A stretch of 64,000 nucleotides of DNA from Ryuthela nishihirai (lineage: Eukaryota; Arthropoda; Arachnida; Araneae; Heptathelidae). The position numbers and the translations under genes are program-made. The stretch spans positions 1 to 64,000 of the forward strand of contig JAWZYU010000764.1 in the NCBI GenBank assembly GCA_038380435.1. The letters run 5' to 3'. The notes below the pieces were generated by a model, which worked only from the letters and a program-made list of their open reading frames with translations, ran no database searches and was not told the origin of the DNA. Shown here one piece after another: positions 1 to 13,900 of the stretch; the first letter of the stretch is position 1, and every line of letters begins with the position of its first letter.

Positions 1-353
1 AGTTATAGTATAACAATGGGAATAAAATAAAACATATATATCAGTGGTTCTCAACCTTTTATGCTTCACGTACCCCCTGGAAATGTGTATGTAACTGGCG
101 TACCCCTTGCATAAATAGATAAAACTATAGTTATAGTATAACAATGGGAATAAAATAAAACATATATATCAGTGGTTCTCAACCTTTTATGCTTCACGTA
201 CCCCCTGGAAATGTGTATGTAACTGGCATGCCCCTTATATAGATAGATAAAACTATATAACAATTATTATTTTTACTTTGTTACTAGACCTGGCAACTTT
301 TGTCCTCTTTCGGCGTAGTCCAAAAATTTTACCGCGTACTCCACGTTGAGAAC
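1..353 (-). mobile_element. hAT-like nonautonomous element with 128-bp repeats (cut by window edge)
   Basis: The first 260 bases hold two-plus units of the 128-bp repeat that reappears at 55028-57643. Each unit contains the hAT-type end CAGTGGTTCTCAACC. The block closes near 340-353 with the complementary end (CCACGTTGAGAACCCGTA). The left terminus lies outside the window. Short open frames here are only repeat read-through. Confidence 0.7.
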
Positions 354-481
354 CCGTATTCTAAACAATTGTACTCTTAAAAATTATTGATTGTTATACA
401 TAAAAAAATCTGAATACATGAAATTACTTTTAAATAATAATTTCGGAACTTAAATTTTCGTTATAGATTTAAGATCGACTT

Positions 482-905
482 TAGGTTGTTTTTACCTCTG
501 AGCGGCACTTTTTCGCATAGAATGGTCAGAGAAAAAGACCTCCAAAGGCTCCGAGATTTTTACCTCTGACTGTTGCTAACATTGATAATAATAGTAATAT
601 TGGAATAATAGCATTGGTATTAATAATATTGACTAACTATCTTATCTCCTAACAGGTGCAAGTGGCACCTGTTAGGAGACATGATAGTTTCCTCTCAAGG
701 TCATCCAACATGTTTTTTTAACGCGCACGTGGTATGGCTCTCTTGCGCATAAGACAATGGTTTAATGTCCCATCCGACGGATGGTGGTCTTTCCAAGCCC
801 ATAGGTGTCTCCTTTCTGACCGAGGACAGGATGATGACTTAGCGGAGATTAAACTCAACGCTGTCACAGGTGAGACTCGAACCTAGGAACTGCAAATTAT
901 GATCA
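482..905 (-). mobile_element. Old SINE-A copy, interrupted
   Basis: The SINE-A tail (482-578) and a diverged body and head (about 665-905) are in reverse orientation. Unrelated AT-rich DNA separates them, together with a 22-bp-arm hairpin at 637-687. Divergence is high and no TSD is recognisable. Confidence 0.65.
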
Positions 906-1086
906 ATCGCCCTTCCCTTCGTAACATAACCCTAATCCGATTGTATAATATTTTATTGTATTAACAAATGCTGATTAAGGGTCGAGTAATATTAATTGAA
1001 AATAAAACATAGTTAATAATTAATTTATTCGAATGAAAAGCGAATATCATTCAAAGGACATATTAATAACATCAGCAATAACTTTT

Positions 1087-1455
1087 GGGTTGGTTTGTAA
1101 GCGGCAGCTTTTTGCACAAAATGAGCTAATAGCCAGGTCACAAGGACCCCGTAGGCTCAGAGAAGGTTGGGGGAGGGGACCCACTGGAACAGCTTTTGGG
1201 AGACAGATGGAAGCCTCCCATCTAGACCATCCAGCGTGTTCTTTAACGTGCACAGGTTATGACTCTCCCGTACACGTGGGTACGGCTTAGTGTCCCATCC
1301 GACGGACGGCGGCCTTTCCAAGCCCATCGGTGTCCCCTACTGAACGTGGGCAGGGAATTTTGCTGAGATAAATCACAACGCTGAGCCTTGTGGGACTCGA
1401 ACCTGGGAAGTGCAAAATATGTGTCTGGTGCTACCGACTAAGCCACCCCCACCCC
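1087..1455 (-). mobile_element. SINE-A copy (diverged)
   Basis: Full-length reverse copy from the GGGTTGG tail to a tRNA-like head ending in GCCACCCCCACCCC. Many substitutions make this one of the older copies. It lies 3' of the last exon of lectin gene A. Confidence 0.85.
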
Positions 1456-1630
1456 AGCAATAACTTTAAAATCTGTTTCATCAACGGCATCAGCAGTGGG
1501 TACCTATGTCTGAAAAAAGAATCTAAGACATATTTCAGTAATAAAATAAGTCAGTCTTTCGAAAAAAAAGACAGTAGCCTGGACAATACGTGGCATTAAT
1601 AATTTTTTTTACTTTCTGCGTGTCTGCGCA

Positions 1631-1911
1631 TCACACAGAGTTAAGAACAATCTTCCCGTGGTTGGTTGGTCTCAGTTTCATTTGCGAAAACTCCAGCGAT
1701 TCATAAGCCCCTTTCCAAGTGGACCAAATCACTCCGTCAGCATAACTCTCGTGTTTCCCATGGAGATAGAGCCCATTGAGGTTGGATCCGTGACATTTTT
1801 TGTACCACCAAGCTCCTTTGTACAACTCAGCACAATTGTTTTCGTAGTTATCGTTGTCCTGATCCTTCGTAGAGAACTTCTGTCCATTGTGATCATTGGT
1901 TAAGGAATCAC
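1631..1911 (-). CDS. Gene A exon 5 (last): C-terminal fibrinogen subdomain
   Basis: The acceptor AG is at 1913-1912 and the TGA stop at 1633-1631. The exon opens with GT, which completes the glycine codon begun in exon 4, then [16 protein letters not shown]. It carries the DxDND calcium loop, the cysteine pair of the [16 protein letters not shown] segment, SNLNG, and [10 protein letters not shown]. It is much more diverged from gene B than exons 2 and 4 are. Confidence 0.94.
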
Positions 1912-4900
1912 CTGAGGAGATCGTAAAAAAGCAATTAATTTTGCTGGACACTCTGTGACGTCACAAGAGCAACAAATAGAGAATACAGAAATATTTAAGC
2001 TTCATTTCAATGAGATTAATTCATGGGAGTTGTGACGAGCCATTTAACTCATTGTTTCAAAAGACAGTGCTGCTCAGAGATAAAACAACCTGAACGGCGC
2101 TTTTTTGCACACAATGGGTTAAATGATCAGGTTACAAGGACCCTCATGTGTTCAGAGAAGTTTGGGAAAGAGGACCCACTGGACAGATGTTAGGAGACAG
2201 ATATAAACTTCCTGTCAAGGCCTTGGGGCGGGGGTGGCTCAGTCGGTAGCGCGCCAGGCTCGTAATCTGTAGTTCCCAGGTTCGAGTCCCAGCTGGGTCA
2301 GCGTTGAGATTTATCTCCGCAAAACTCCCCGTCCTGCCCACGGTCAGTAGGGGACACCGATGGGCTTGGAAAGGCCGCCGTCCTTCGGATGGGACGTTAA
2401 GCCGTGGTCACGTGTGCGGGAGAGCCATACCCTGTGCACGTTAAAGAACACGCTGGATGGCCTTGACGGGAGGCTACCATCTGTCTCCCAACATCTGTTC
2501 CAGTGGGTCCCCTCCCCCAACCTTCTCTGAGCCTTCGGGGTCCATGTGACCTGGCCATTTAGCCCATGGCGTGCAAAAAAGTGCCGCTCAGAGGTGAAAC
2601 AACCCAACAACCTCTCAAGTGTTTGAAGCAACGATTTAGAGATTCCGTTGGCTTGGCCACGTTACTCTCATAGACAACTCCTGGTGAGATATTAAAGTTA
2701 GGAATAATGTTTAAAACTTTAAGTAATGAAATTATCCTGATAAGAGAAAGTGAGTGAACAACGTTCAACCGAATTTGATCAGAATTAGTCTACAACCGCC
2801 AAATGCAGCAGTTGTTGCTCAAGATTGACCTTTTGTGAGAAATAAATAGCACAGTCCGATTGCACCTTTCAGGGTTGGGTTGTTTTACCTCTGAGCGGTG
2901 GGGTGGGGGTGGCTCAGTCGGTAGCGCGCCAGGCTCGTAATCTGTAGTTCCCAGGTTCGAGTCCCAGCTGGGTCAGCGTTGAGATTTATCTCCGCAAAAT
3001 TCCCCGCCCTGCTCACGGTCAGTAGGGGACACCGATGGGCTTGGAAAGGCCGCCGTCCGTCGTATGGGACGTTAAGCCGTGGCCCCGTGTGCGGGAGAGC
3101 CATACCCTGTGCACGTTAAAGAACACGCTGGATGGCCTTGACGGGATGCTACCATCTGTCTCCCAACAGCTGTTGCAGTGGGTCCCCTCTCCAACCTTCT
3201 CTGAGCCTTCGGGGTCCATGTGACCTGGCCATTTAGCCCATTGTGTGCAAAAAAAGTGCCGCTCAGAGGTTAAACAACCCAACCCAACCCTCTGAGCGGC
3301 ACTTTTTTGCACACAATGGGCTAAATGGCCAGGTCACATGGACCCCGAAGGCTCAGAGAAGGTTGGGGGAGGGGAACAGCTGTTGGGAGACAGAGGTAGC
3401 CTCCCGTCAAGGCCATTCAGAGTGTTCTTTAACGTGCACAGGGTATGTCTCTCCCGCACAAGGGGCCACGGCTTAACGTCCCATCCGACGGACGGCGGCC
3501 TTTCCAAGCCCATCGGTGTCCTCTACTGACCGTGGGCAGGGCGGGGAATTTTTGCGGAGATAAATCTCAGCGCTGACCCAGCGGGACTCGAACCTGGGAA
3601 CTACAGATTACGAGCATGGCGCGCTACCGACTGAGCCACCCCCGCCCCCGCACCTTTCGGGATCTATGGTTATTCAAAGATTATTTTCATTTACGTTTAG
3701 AAAGAAAAAAATTTGTCCTAATACTTTTGGACCCCATCTGGAATATTCTTTTCATTTACTGTAACTCCAAGTCATTCATAAATTTTAAATCCTTAATTTT
3801 CAATTAAAATCCCAACATCATTAGAGTTTACTCACCGGCATCACCACTGTAGTCTTGCACATGCAACTTGTACTGCTGCTCCTCGTTATCAATCCAGAAG
3901 ATATCATAGAGAGCATAACGGACGTTGCCTTCAACATCTCGGAGGTCAAACCTGATAGAATACTTCCTCTGATTGCTGATGGAGAAGATGTTATCATTGC
4001 CTGGAAACAAAAAGCATTTTATTAGTGAGACCAGCGCTTAAATGTACAGTCGCTCAAAAAAATATTGACACAAAGGTTGCCAGATCACTGATTTCTAAAA
4101 AAAAATTGCCAGATATTTTTTGTGAATTCTGTAATCAACCATAGTGTTTGGATACTTTTTTTAATATATAATGCGTATGAATATATAATGCAATGAATAT
4201 TGAGCGTGTGCAGTTACCGTCCACAGCAAACTGGAGCGGTTGCGGTTAATGTTCACAGCACATTGGATCGTGTGAGCTCACAAAAACCTGGATCGTGTGG
4301 GCCCACTCACAGAAATATTGAGCGTGTGCAGTTACCGTTCACAGCAAACTGGAGCGTGTGCAGTAACTGCAAACGGTCCAGTTTGCTGTGAACGGTAACT
4401 GGAGCGTGTACAGTTGCTGTACACGCTCCAGATATTTTTCCTGAATTCTGTAATCACGTGACACGAAGGTTGCCAGATCACTAATTTCTAAAAAAATCGT
4501 TGCCAGATATTTTTTCATATTTATTTGAGCGACTGTAGGTGGTCATATTATTTTGATACTAGATCGTGTGGGCTCACTCACGGAAATATTGAGCGTGTGC
4601 AGTTACCGTTCACAGCAAACCGGAGCGTATGCAGTAACTGCACACGCTCCAGTTTGCTGTGAACGGTAACTGGAGCGTGTACAGTTGCTGTACACGCTCC
4701 AGATATTTTTCCTGAATTCTGTAATCACGTGACACGAAGGTTGCCAGATCACTAATTTCTAAAAAAATCGTTGCCAGATATTTTTTTGTGAATTCTGTAA
4801 TCAACCATACTGTTCGGATAAATCTGGCAACCTTCGTGTCACGTGATACGAAGGTTGCCAGATCACTATTTTTAAAAAAAAAATCGTTGCCAGATATTTT

Positions 4901-7900
4901 TTCTGAATTCTGTAATCAACCATAGTGTTCGGATATTTTTAATATATATAATGCGTATGAATATATAATACAATGAATATGGAGCGTGTGCAGTTACCGT
5001 TCACAGCAAACTGGAGCGGTTGCGGTTAATGTTCACAGCACATTGGATCGTGTGAGCTCAGAAAAACCTGGATCATGTGGGCTCACTCACGGAAATATTG
5101 AGCGTGTGCAGTTACCGTTCACAGCAAACTGGAGCGTGTGCAGTTACCGTTCACAGCAAACTGGAGCGTGTGCAGTAACTGCACACGCTCCAGTTTGCTG
5201 TGAACGGTAACTGGAGAAAGTATCTGGCAACGATTGAACGGCAACGGTTTTCCAGTTACCGTTCACTCAGTTTGCTTTGAACGGTAACTGGAAAAATATC
5301 TGGAGCGTGTACAGTTGCTGTACACGCTCCAGATATTTTTCCTGAATTCTGTAATCACGTGACACGAAAACAAAAAAGGTAAAATTTTAATTTAAAGTTA
5401 GATATATATCTTTAATTTATCTAAATCTCGATTTTAAACAGTTAGTTCACTAGTCAAAGAGTTATGAGCCCTGGGATATTTAACAACTACAAAAAATTGA
5501 CCCTAAAATTTAATTAAATCATTGAAAGAAACACTCAAATAGAACAAAGCATAATCTCTGATCTCTTCACCTGTTTTAATATTTTAATTAATTTTTGGGC
5601 AAATTTTTTCTTGCCTGTTAAAAATTCTCTTTGAATACCTAACATAATATTGTTTAAAAATGGAGATTTACATAGATTTGATTGAAATGTTAAATTAAAT
5701 AAACTGATTCTAAAGATTAATTTAATTTAATTAATTTCGGGGGGGGGGGGGTTCTAAAATTTAGTGTTTCGGGGGGGGGGAGATCTAAGCCTAAGATTAC
5801 AGTAGAGTTTTCCAATTATTTAAATAATTCACTGGACAGGGAATATTAAAATAATATTTAATATGGACTAAAATTTCACAATTTTTTAAATCTATTTTTA
5901 GTATCGGATATATTCTATGGAACTAAAATAAAACTATACAAAGACACCTGCTTTGCATTTCAGACAGGTAGATAAGTTTGAGATTTCGTATAGGATGACT
6001 GGATTTGGGAGGACCCTCTGCCCCCCCCCCCTCCCCCAGTGTACATCCCTGCACAAGGACACGTCCTCTGGTTTAGCAGTCAGATACTCTAACCATTGAA
6101 TCAAGTATGGATCAAGTAGCAAACAAAATCAATTTTTCATTTATCTATAAAACCGAAAAAGAAACAAAATGTGTACAGATGAACTGATTGATGATAAAGT
6201 AAGTTGTTGGGTTGGGTTGTTTTACCTCTGAGCGACACTTTTTTGCACACCATGGGCTAAATGGCCAGGTCACATGAACCCCGAAGGCTCAGAGAAGGTT
6301 GTGGGAGGGGACCCACTGGAACAGCTGTTGGGAGACAGATGGTAGCCTCCCGTCAAGATCATCCAGCATGTTCTTTAACATGCACAGGGTAGGGCTCTCC
6401 CGCACACGGGGCCACGGCTTAACGTCCCATCCAACGGACGGCGTCCTTTCCAAGCCCATCGGTGTCCCCTACTGACCGTGGGCAGGGCGGGGAATTTTGC
6501 GGAGATAAATCTCAACGCTGACCCAGCTGGGACTCGAACCTGGGAACTACAGATTACGAGCCTGGCGCGCTACCGACTGAGCCACCCCCGCCCCAGATAA
6601 AGTAAGAACAACAGCTCGCGTTTTGAAAAGAAGCAAAAAATGAAAATAACGTTTTGGAGAATTCGTACTAACTGAATTTTACTCTGTTTTGGCAGCGTAG
6701 CAGAGATACAAATCAGAAGAACATATTTACCGAGCCAAAAGTCTTTTTCAAGAGTTCCGAATCCTCTTTTGTAACTCTCCCATCCTTTGAAGAAATAATC
6801 TCGAGGCCTCTTGAAGTCTCCTCGTTTTTGGATAACCTTGAAAAGAATCAAAGCTCACATCAAATAGGAAATAGCCCGATGATGCAAACTACAAATAAAA
6901 GGAACAAATTTTCTTTACATCATATTTCCTCTTTTGCATATACACGGTGTTTCTAATATATCTAGTGAAACTTTGGGAACGTGTTCTGCTGCGCATAGCG
7001 ATGAAAAAGGTTCCTATGAGTTGGGTTGTTTTACCTCTCAGCGGCACTTTTTTTGCACACCATGGGCTAAATGGCCAGGTCACATGGACCCCGAAGGCTC
7101 AGAGAAGGTTGGGGGAGGGGACCCACTGGAACAGCTGTTGGGAGACAGATGGTAGTCTCCCGTCAAGGCCATCCAGCGTGTTCTTTAACGTGCACAGGGT
7201 ATGGCTCTCCCGCACACGGGACCACGGCTTAACGTCCCATCCGACGGACAGCGGCCTTTCCAAGCCCATCGGTGTCCCCTACTGACCGTGGGCAAGGCGG
7301 GGAATTTTGCGGAGATAAATCTCAACGCTGACCCAGCTGGGACTCGAACCTGGAAACTACAGGTTCCTATGAACATTTTGCAAGAAACGTTTCCCTTACA
7401 AGTTATATCAAACTTTCAGAGTGCAAATAAGAAAGCCTGTGAAATTAATTAGAGCACACTGCAAGCGATAAATGAGAACTACTACACCAGAGCAAGTGTT
7501 CGAAATGGCCTCCCTAAGGGGCGGGGGTGGCCCAGTTGGTAGCGCGCCAGGCTCGTAATCTGTAGTTCCCAGGTTCGAGTCCCAGCTGGATCAGCGTTGA
7601 GATTTATCTCCGCAAAATTCCCCGCCCTGCCCACGGTCAGTAGGGGACACCGATGGACTTGGAAAGGCCGCCGTCCGTCGTATGGGACGTTAAGTCGTGG
7701 CCCGTGTGCGGGAGAGCCATACCCTGTGCACGTTAAAGAACACGCTGGATGGCCTTGACGGGAGGCTACCTTCTGTCTCCCAACAGCTGTTCCAGTGGGT
7801 CCCCTCCCCCAACCTTCTCTGAGCCTTCGGGGTCCATGTGACCTGGCCATTTAGCCCATGGTGTGCAAAAAAGTGCCGCTCAGTGGTAAAACAACCCAAC

Positions 7901-10900
7901 CCAAGCCTCCCAGAGCATCAATACACGCCTCAAAGCGTCTCCTCATCGACTGTCGAACACGTACGAGAACTCCCTGAGTGTTCTAATTCTTTGACAGCCA
8001 CCCATGATCCATTCGAGGAGAGCTTGTGTATTAGGAACCGGGGTAGCAGAAACATTAGCCATAACGAGTCCTCATAAGAGGGTTGGATTATTTTATCTCT
8101 GAGCGGCACTTTTTTGCGCACCATGAGCTAAATGGCCAGGTCACATGGACCCCGAAGGCTCAGAGAAGGATGGGGGAGGGGACCCACTCGAACAGCTGTT
8201 GGGAGACAGATGTTAGCCTCCCGTCAAGGCCATCCAGCGTGTTCTTTAACGTGCACAGGGTATGGCTCTCCCGCACACGGGGCCACGGCTTAACGTCCCA
8301 TCCGGCGGACGGCGGCCTGTCTAAGCCCATCGGTGTCCCCTACTAACAGTGGGCAGGGTGGGGAATTTTGCGGAGATAAATCTCAACGCTGACCCAGCTG
8401 GGATTCGAACCTGGGAACTACAGATTACGAGCCTGGCGCGCTTCCGACTGAGCCCCCCCCCCCCCCCCCCCCCCCCCAATAAGAGGGAATCCAGTGGATT
8501 CAAATCAGACTGCAATTGGTCCACCTCTATCAATCCAATGGGCATAATACATACGATGATACCCAGGAGTGGTGGGATTTTGTCGAACATTTGTATACAT
8601 CTCTATGTCTATCTTGTCAGTCGGGGATAGGTGAAGTAATATTTCATTAGTACTATCCAATTCCTAAAAAATGTTTGTCCAAAAACGAAATTATTTAAAA
8701 ACGATTATTTTAATCAAAGTTGCATGATAAAAATTAAGAGGAGGGCTTTAACGGATGGCAAAATATACGGGAGGGGTTTAGTCAGTAGCGTGCCAGACTC
8801 ATAATGTGCAATTTGTCTACGAAAAACTTTCCGCCCTAACCTCAGTCAATAGGGGGACACCGAAGGATTTGGAAAGGTTGCCGTCCGTCGGATAGGACGT
8901 TAAGCCGTGGGAATTTGTGAGGGAGAGCTATACCCTGTGCACATTAAAGAACACGCTGAATGCCCTTGGTGGGAGGCTACCATCTGTCTCCTGACAGCTA
9001 TCCAGTGAGTACAGTCGCTCAAAAAAGTATCCGAACACTATGGTTGATTACAGAATTCGGAAAAAACATCTGGCAACGATCTTTTTAGAAATTAGTGATC
9101 TGGCAACCTTCGTGTCACGTGACACGAAGGTTGCCAGATCACTTAATTTCTAAAAAAAATCGTTGCCAGATGTTTTTTCTGAATTCTGTAATCAACCATA
9201 GTGTTCGGATACTTTTTTGAGCCACTGTACCTACCCCAATCTCTGAGCCCTGGGGTTCTTGTGACCTGGTCATTTAGTCTATTGTGCGCAAAAAAATGCC
9301 ACTCACAGGTGAAACAGCTCCAAAAATATAAGGGTATGAGCAAAGTTTAAAAGAAAGGCTGATTTCAATTTAAAACCGTAGAGCAAAAATTTAAAATAAA
9401 GGGAAAAGATTAATAGTGACCCAGGTATCTGGATAAAGTCAGATGAACTGTAATCGCCCTCCTGATTTATTTCAGGCACCCTGACCTTTGACCGATCATC
9501 CTTCAGAAACTTTTGAATCTTACCATTGATATTTTCATGAAGTCCAGTTGGAATAAAACCGAATAATAAGATTACAATCAATTTGTTGCTCTTTATAAGG
9601 TTGACATGACGAATATTTTTTGGAAAATTGACCCTAGTGACAGAAGAATACAAAAATCATGATCTTACCGTCCAGCCTCCTCCATCAGTATCCATGTCAC
9701 AGTACACTTCCACTTTTCCCTCAGTGATCCTGTTCCTCGGCCATATGCTGTAAACGCCACTGGTGTTGTGTCCACATTGAAGAAGTTCTTCGCAGTCCAT
9801 TGGCTTCATTGGACAGATGTATTTCCCTTCTGAAGAAAACGAAACATACTTCCTAGTCAAAGTACGGTTATCAGCCTTTTCAGATATAATTTCATTCACT
9901 TTTTACATCTTTTTAACAATTCTAAGAATAGAAATCTTCGTACAATATTTGGTCATTTTAACTTATATAAAATCTTCCAACTAGAAAGTGAAAAAACTGG
10001 AAATTTAGTATAAATCATTTATTCATCTGTTAAAATTTAAAATATAGTGAATGCTAAATGTAATGTACACTGAAAGCATAGTTGATTATGCACACTACAC
10101 CCATCCACCAAAAAGGGGGTGGCTCAGTCGGTAGCGCGCCAGGCTCGTAATCTGTAGTTCCCAGGTTCGAGTCCCAGCTGGGTCAGCGTTGAGATTTATC
10201 TCCGCAAAATTCCCCGCCCTGCCCACGGTCAGTAGGGGACACCGATGGGCTTGGAAAGGCCGTCGTACGTCGGATGAGACATTAAGCCGTGGCCCCGTGT
10301 GTGGGAGAGCCATACCCTGTGCACGTTAAAGAACACGCTGGATGGCCTTGACGGGAGGCTACCATCTGTCTCCCAATAGCTGTTCAAGTGGGTCCCCTCC
10401 CCCAACCTTCTCTGAGCCTTCGGGGTCCATGTGACCTGGCCATTTAGCCCATGGTGTGCAAAAAAGTGCCGCTCAGAGGTAAAACAACCCAACCCATCCA
10501 CAAACCTTCTGTCATGATAATGTGGCCAGCCGAAATCCCTTGTGGGCTATAAATATGTCAGATACCTCCCTGCTGTATAGCATGCCTGCGACTGTTATGA
10601 TGGGGTAAACATTGCGAAATCGTGGACAGATACTCAGTGGGAGGAAACTGGGTGTTCATATTCACGACGGCATAACATCTGGGATTTCCATGTGCGAACG
10701 TCATACGTGTGTACCAAGACTACATCAAACGATGCAAAAACCTGGAGCTGTAGAGGGACAAATGTGGCCTTAACCAGGCCATTGATGTTTGAGGTGAGAG
10801 CTCCCTCTCCCGTGTTGTAACATCGGAATGGAGGGTTGGGTTGGGTTGTTTTACTCTGAGCGGCACTTTTTTGCACACAATGGGCTAAATGGCCAGGTTA

Positions 10901-13900
10901 CATGGACCCCGAAGGCTCAGAAAAGGTTGGGGGAGGGGACCCACTAGAACAGCTGTTGGGAGACAGATGGTAGCCTCCCGTCAAGGCCATCCAGCGTGTT
11001 CTTTAACGTGCACAGGGTATGATTCTCCCGCACACGGGGCCGTCCCATCCGACGGACGGCGGCCTTTCCAAGCCCATCGGTGTCCCCTACTGACCGCGGG
11101 CGGGGCGGGGAATTTTGCGGAGATAAATCTCAACGCTAACCCAGCTGGGACTCGAACATGGGAACTACAGATTACGCGGAATGGAGGGCAACAATGCAGA
11201 TGATAACAGTATTCAACGACAAGGCAGCTAAGAAGGTTTTTCAAATGATCATTCGACAAACAATGGAACCACCGGGCTGCGGCAGCTTACGCCCACAACG
11301 AGTAACCTTGTTAACAGCAAGTCGCCAGGATATGAGGCTGCAGTGGGTGCAGGAACATCGCCAATGCTTGGTCCGATGAATCGAGGTTCCAGCTACAATA
11401 TGCCGACAGGAGATTGCATGTATGGTGTAGACCACACGAGGACCTGATGTTACAGGCTGGTGGAAGCGGCGTAATGTTTTTGGGTGTGTTTACATGGCCC
11501 ACCTTGAGGTATCTTGTACCTATTGAGAGTGCATTTTAATATATGCGCATAAGGCTCTGTTGACCTCCCCGCTGACTATCTACATCCGTTCATTGCTATC
11601 CATTTCCCATCGCTGCCATTTGGTGTACGACTGGAGTAACATTCCAGTGAGTTCACAACCCTCGAATGCCCTCTTACTCGTCAGATTTCAACCTTATTGA
11701 GCATCTGTGTGACGAAGTGAAGCGATGCATTCGAGTCTGAAACCCACCACTGGCAACTCTCGTCTCTTCACGGACGGCCGCCTTGGAATCATGGGCCGCA
11801 ATACCACATGGAATTTCAAACACGGGTAGAGTCCACGTTACGACGTGTTACTGCTGTTGTGAGAGCGAAAGATGGGCCCACACATTAATACATAAGAAAT
11901 TGTCCTTTCATGGTATATAGACGATTGTGACTAACTGACTGACAGCTGATAGGGGATCAAACAAATTCTGACTATGATGCGGGGTACAAATAGTACAGTC
12001 GCTCAAAAAAGTATCCGAACACTATACTTGATTACAGAATTCAGAAAAAATATCTGGCAACGATTCTTTTAGAAATTAGTGATCTGGCAACCTTCGTGTC
12101 ACGTGATTACAGAATTCAGGAAAAATATCTGGAGCGTGTACAGCAACTGTACACGCTCCAGTTACCGTTCACAGCAAACTGGAGCGTGTGCAGTAACTGC
12201 ACACGCTCCAGTTTGCTGTGAACGGTAACTGCACACGCTCAATATTTCCGTGAGTGAGCCCACACGATCCAGGTCTTTGTGAGCTCACACGATCTAATGT
12301 GCTGTGAACATTAACCGCAACCGCTCCAGTTTGCTGTGAACGGTAACTGCACACGCTCAATATTTCCGTGAGTGAGCCCACACGATCCAGGTCTTTGTGA
12401 GCTCACACGATCCAATGTGCTATGAACATTAATCGCAACCGCTCCAGTATGCTGTGAACGGTAACTGCACACTCTCCATATTCATTGCATTATATATTCA
12501 TACGCATTATATATATTAAAAAATATCCGAACACTATGGTTGATTACAGAATTCAGAAAAAATATCTGGCAATGATTTTTTTTAGAAATTAGTGATCTGG
12601 CAACTTCGTGTCACGTGACACGAAGGTTGCCAGATCACTAATTTCTAAAAAAAAAAATCGTTGCCAGGTATTTTTTCTGAATTCTGTAATCAACTATAGT
12701 GTTCGGATACTTTTTTGAGCGACTGTACAACTCTTAAAATTTGAACCAAAGTGCAATCCGGATAACAGATCCCTAAAAAAATCCAAAATCTTACCTCCGA
12801 CGAGTCCATCAAGGTTAAATAGAGGTCACGTACATGTTAAACCTTCATCCAAGGTTGCTATAAACGTGAAAATTGGTGTCTAGGGGTGTTTCGGGTTGTA
12901 GATCCCAGAAACTTTGCGAAATTTCTAATCCATCTGAACCTTCGAGGTGAAATGTCAAATAACGATCTACAGGTGCCTGAGAGCTAAACATTGATGCTTA
13001 GGAGTACTTCGGGTGGTAGATCTTAGAGATGTTAAGAAAATTCAGATCCGATGCTGTTTCAAGGTCAGATAGAGGTTAGAGGGCGGATTGATTTCTAATA
13101 TATATGTTACCGCTAAAGTGCAGAAATCAGTTATTCTACAGATTATCTAGGTATTGTGCAGATTAATTAGGGTGATCCGTTAACGTGCGGAAAATTGTTT
13201 CATTTCTCAAATTACCTAGGTAATCTGCAAATTACCTGGATAATCTGCACATTCCTACTAGGCACTCGTTAAAGTGAAAATAAGATCTTTGCTGGAACAA
13301 TAGGAACGTTTCTGTACGCTTAAATTAACATAATGTTATTTATCTAGTGTCCGAGAGTAGAGTTGAAACCAGGGTCATCCCTCTGTCAACATGAATCAGT
13401 CGTCCGAATTATAAAAAACGCCCCCAAAATGAGCAGGCCAAGTGAGAACGAATCATTTTAGTGATTCGTTATCAAGAATGAATCACTTTACCGATTCGTT
13501 CTCACTTGGCCTCCGCTCATCCGGGGAGTTTTTTATAATGCGGACGAGTGAATCACATGACACGAAGATTCATATTCAAGAGATTCACCACTATGAGAGA
13601 AATAAACTTTTGAACTTTAACGATACGGAAGCCGTTAATGTGCACATTACCTAGGTAAAATGCGGAAAACTCTTGATTTCGCACGTTAACGGAGCAAATC
13701 AGTTAATCTGCAGATTAGCTAGGTAATGTGCACATTAACGGCTTTCGAGCTTTAGCGGTAACATATATATTGCTGCGTTTCTTTAGAAATTTGTTAGAGA
13801 TCACTAAAATAGAGCGAAAGAAAATTGATGCCAGAAATGCGTTCCAGTTAATTTCGTCTCGATCTTGACTGAAGCTTCTTTTAATGTTGTAGATCCATGC

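Noticed and set aside
2236..2300. tRNA genes suggested by A and B boxes at many positions
   Set aside because: They are SINE heads: each is followed by the same nontRNA body and tail, acceptor stems do not pair, and many are flanked with the body by a single TSD.
7690..7899. Recurring open frames beginning [20 protein letters not shown] or [17 protein letters not shown] and similar, seen at dozens of places on both strands
   Set aside because: All are frames through SINE-A. Their boundaries follow the SINE, they occur in several frames of the same copy, and the element is a noncoding tRNA-derived SINE.
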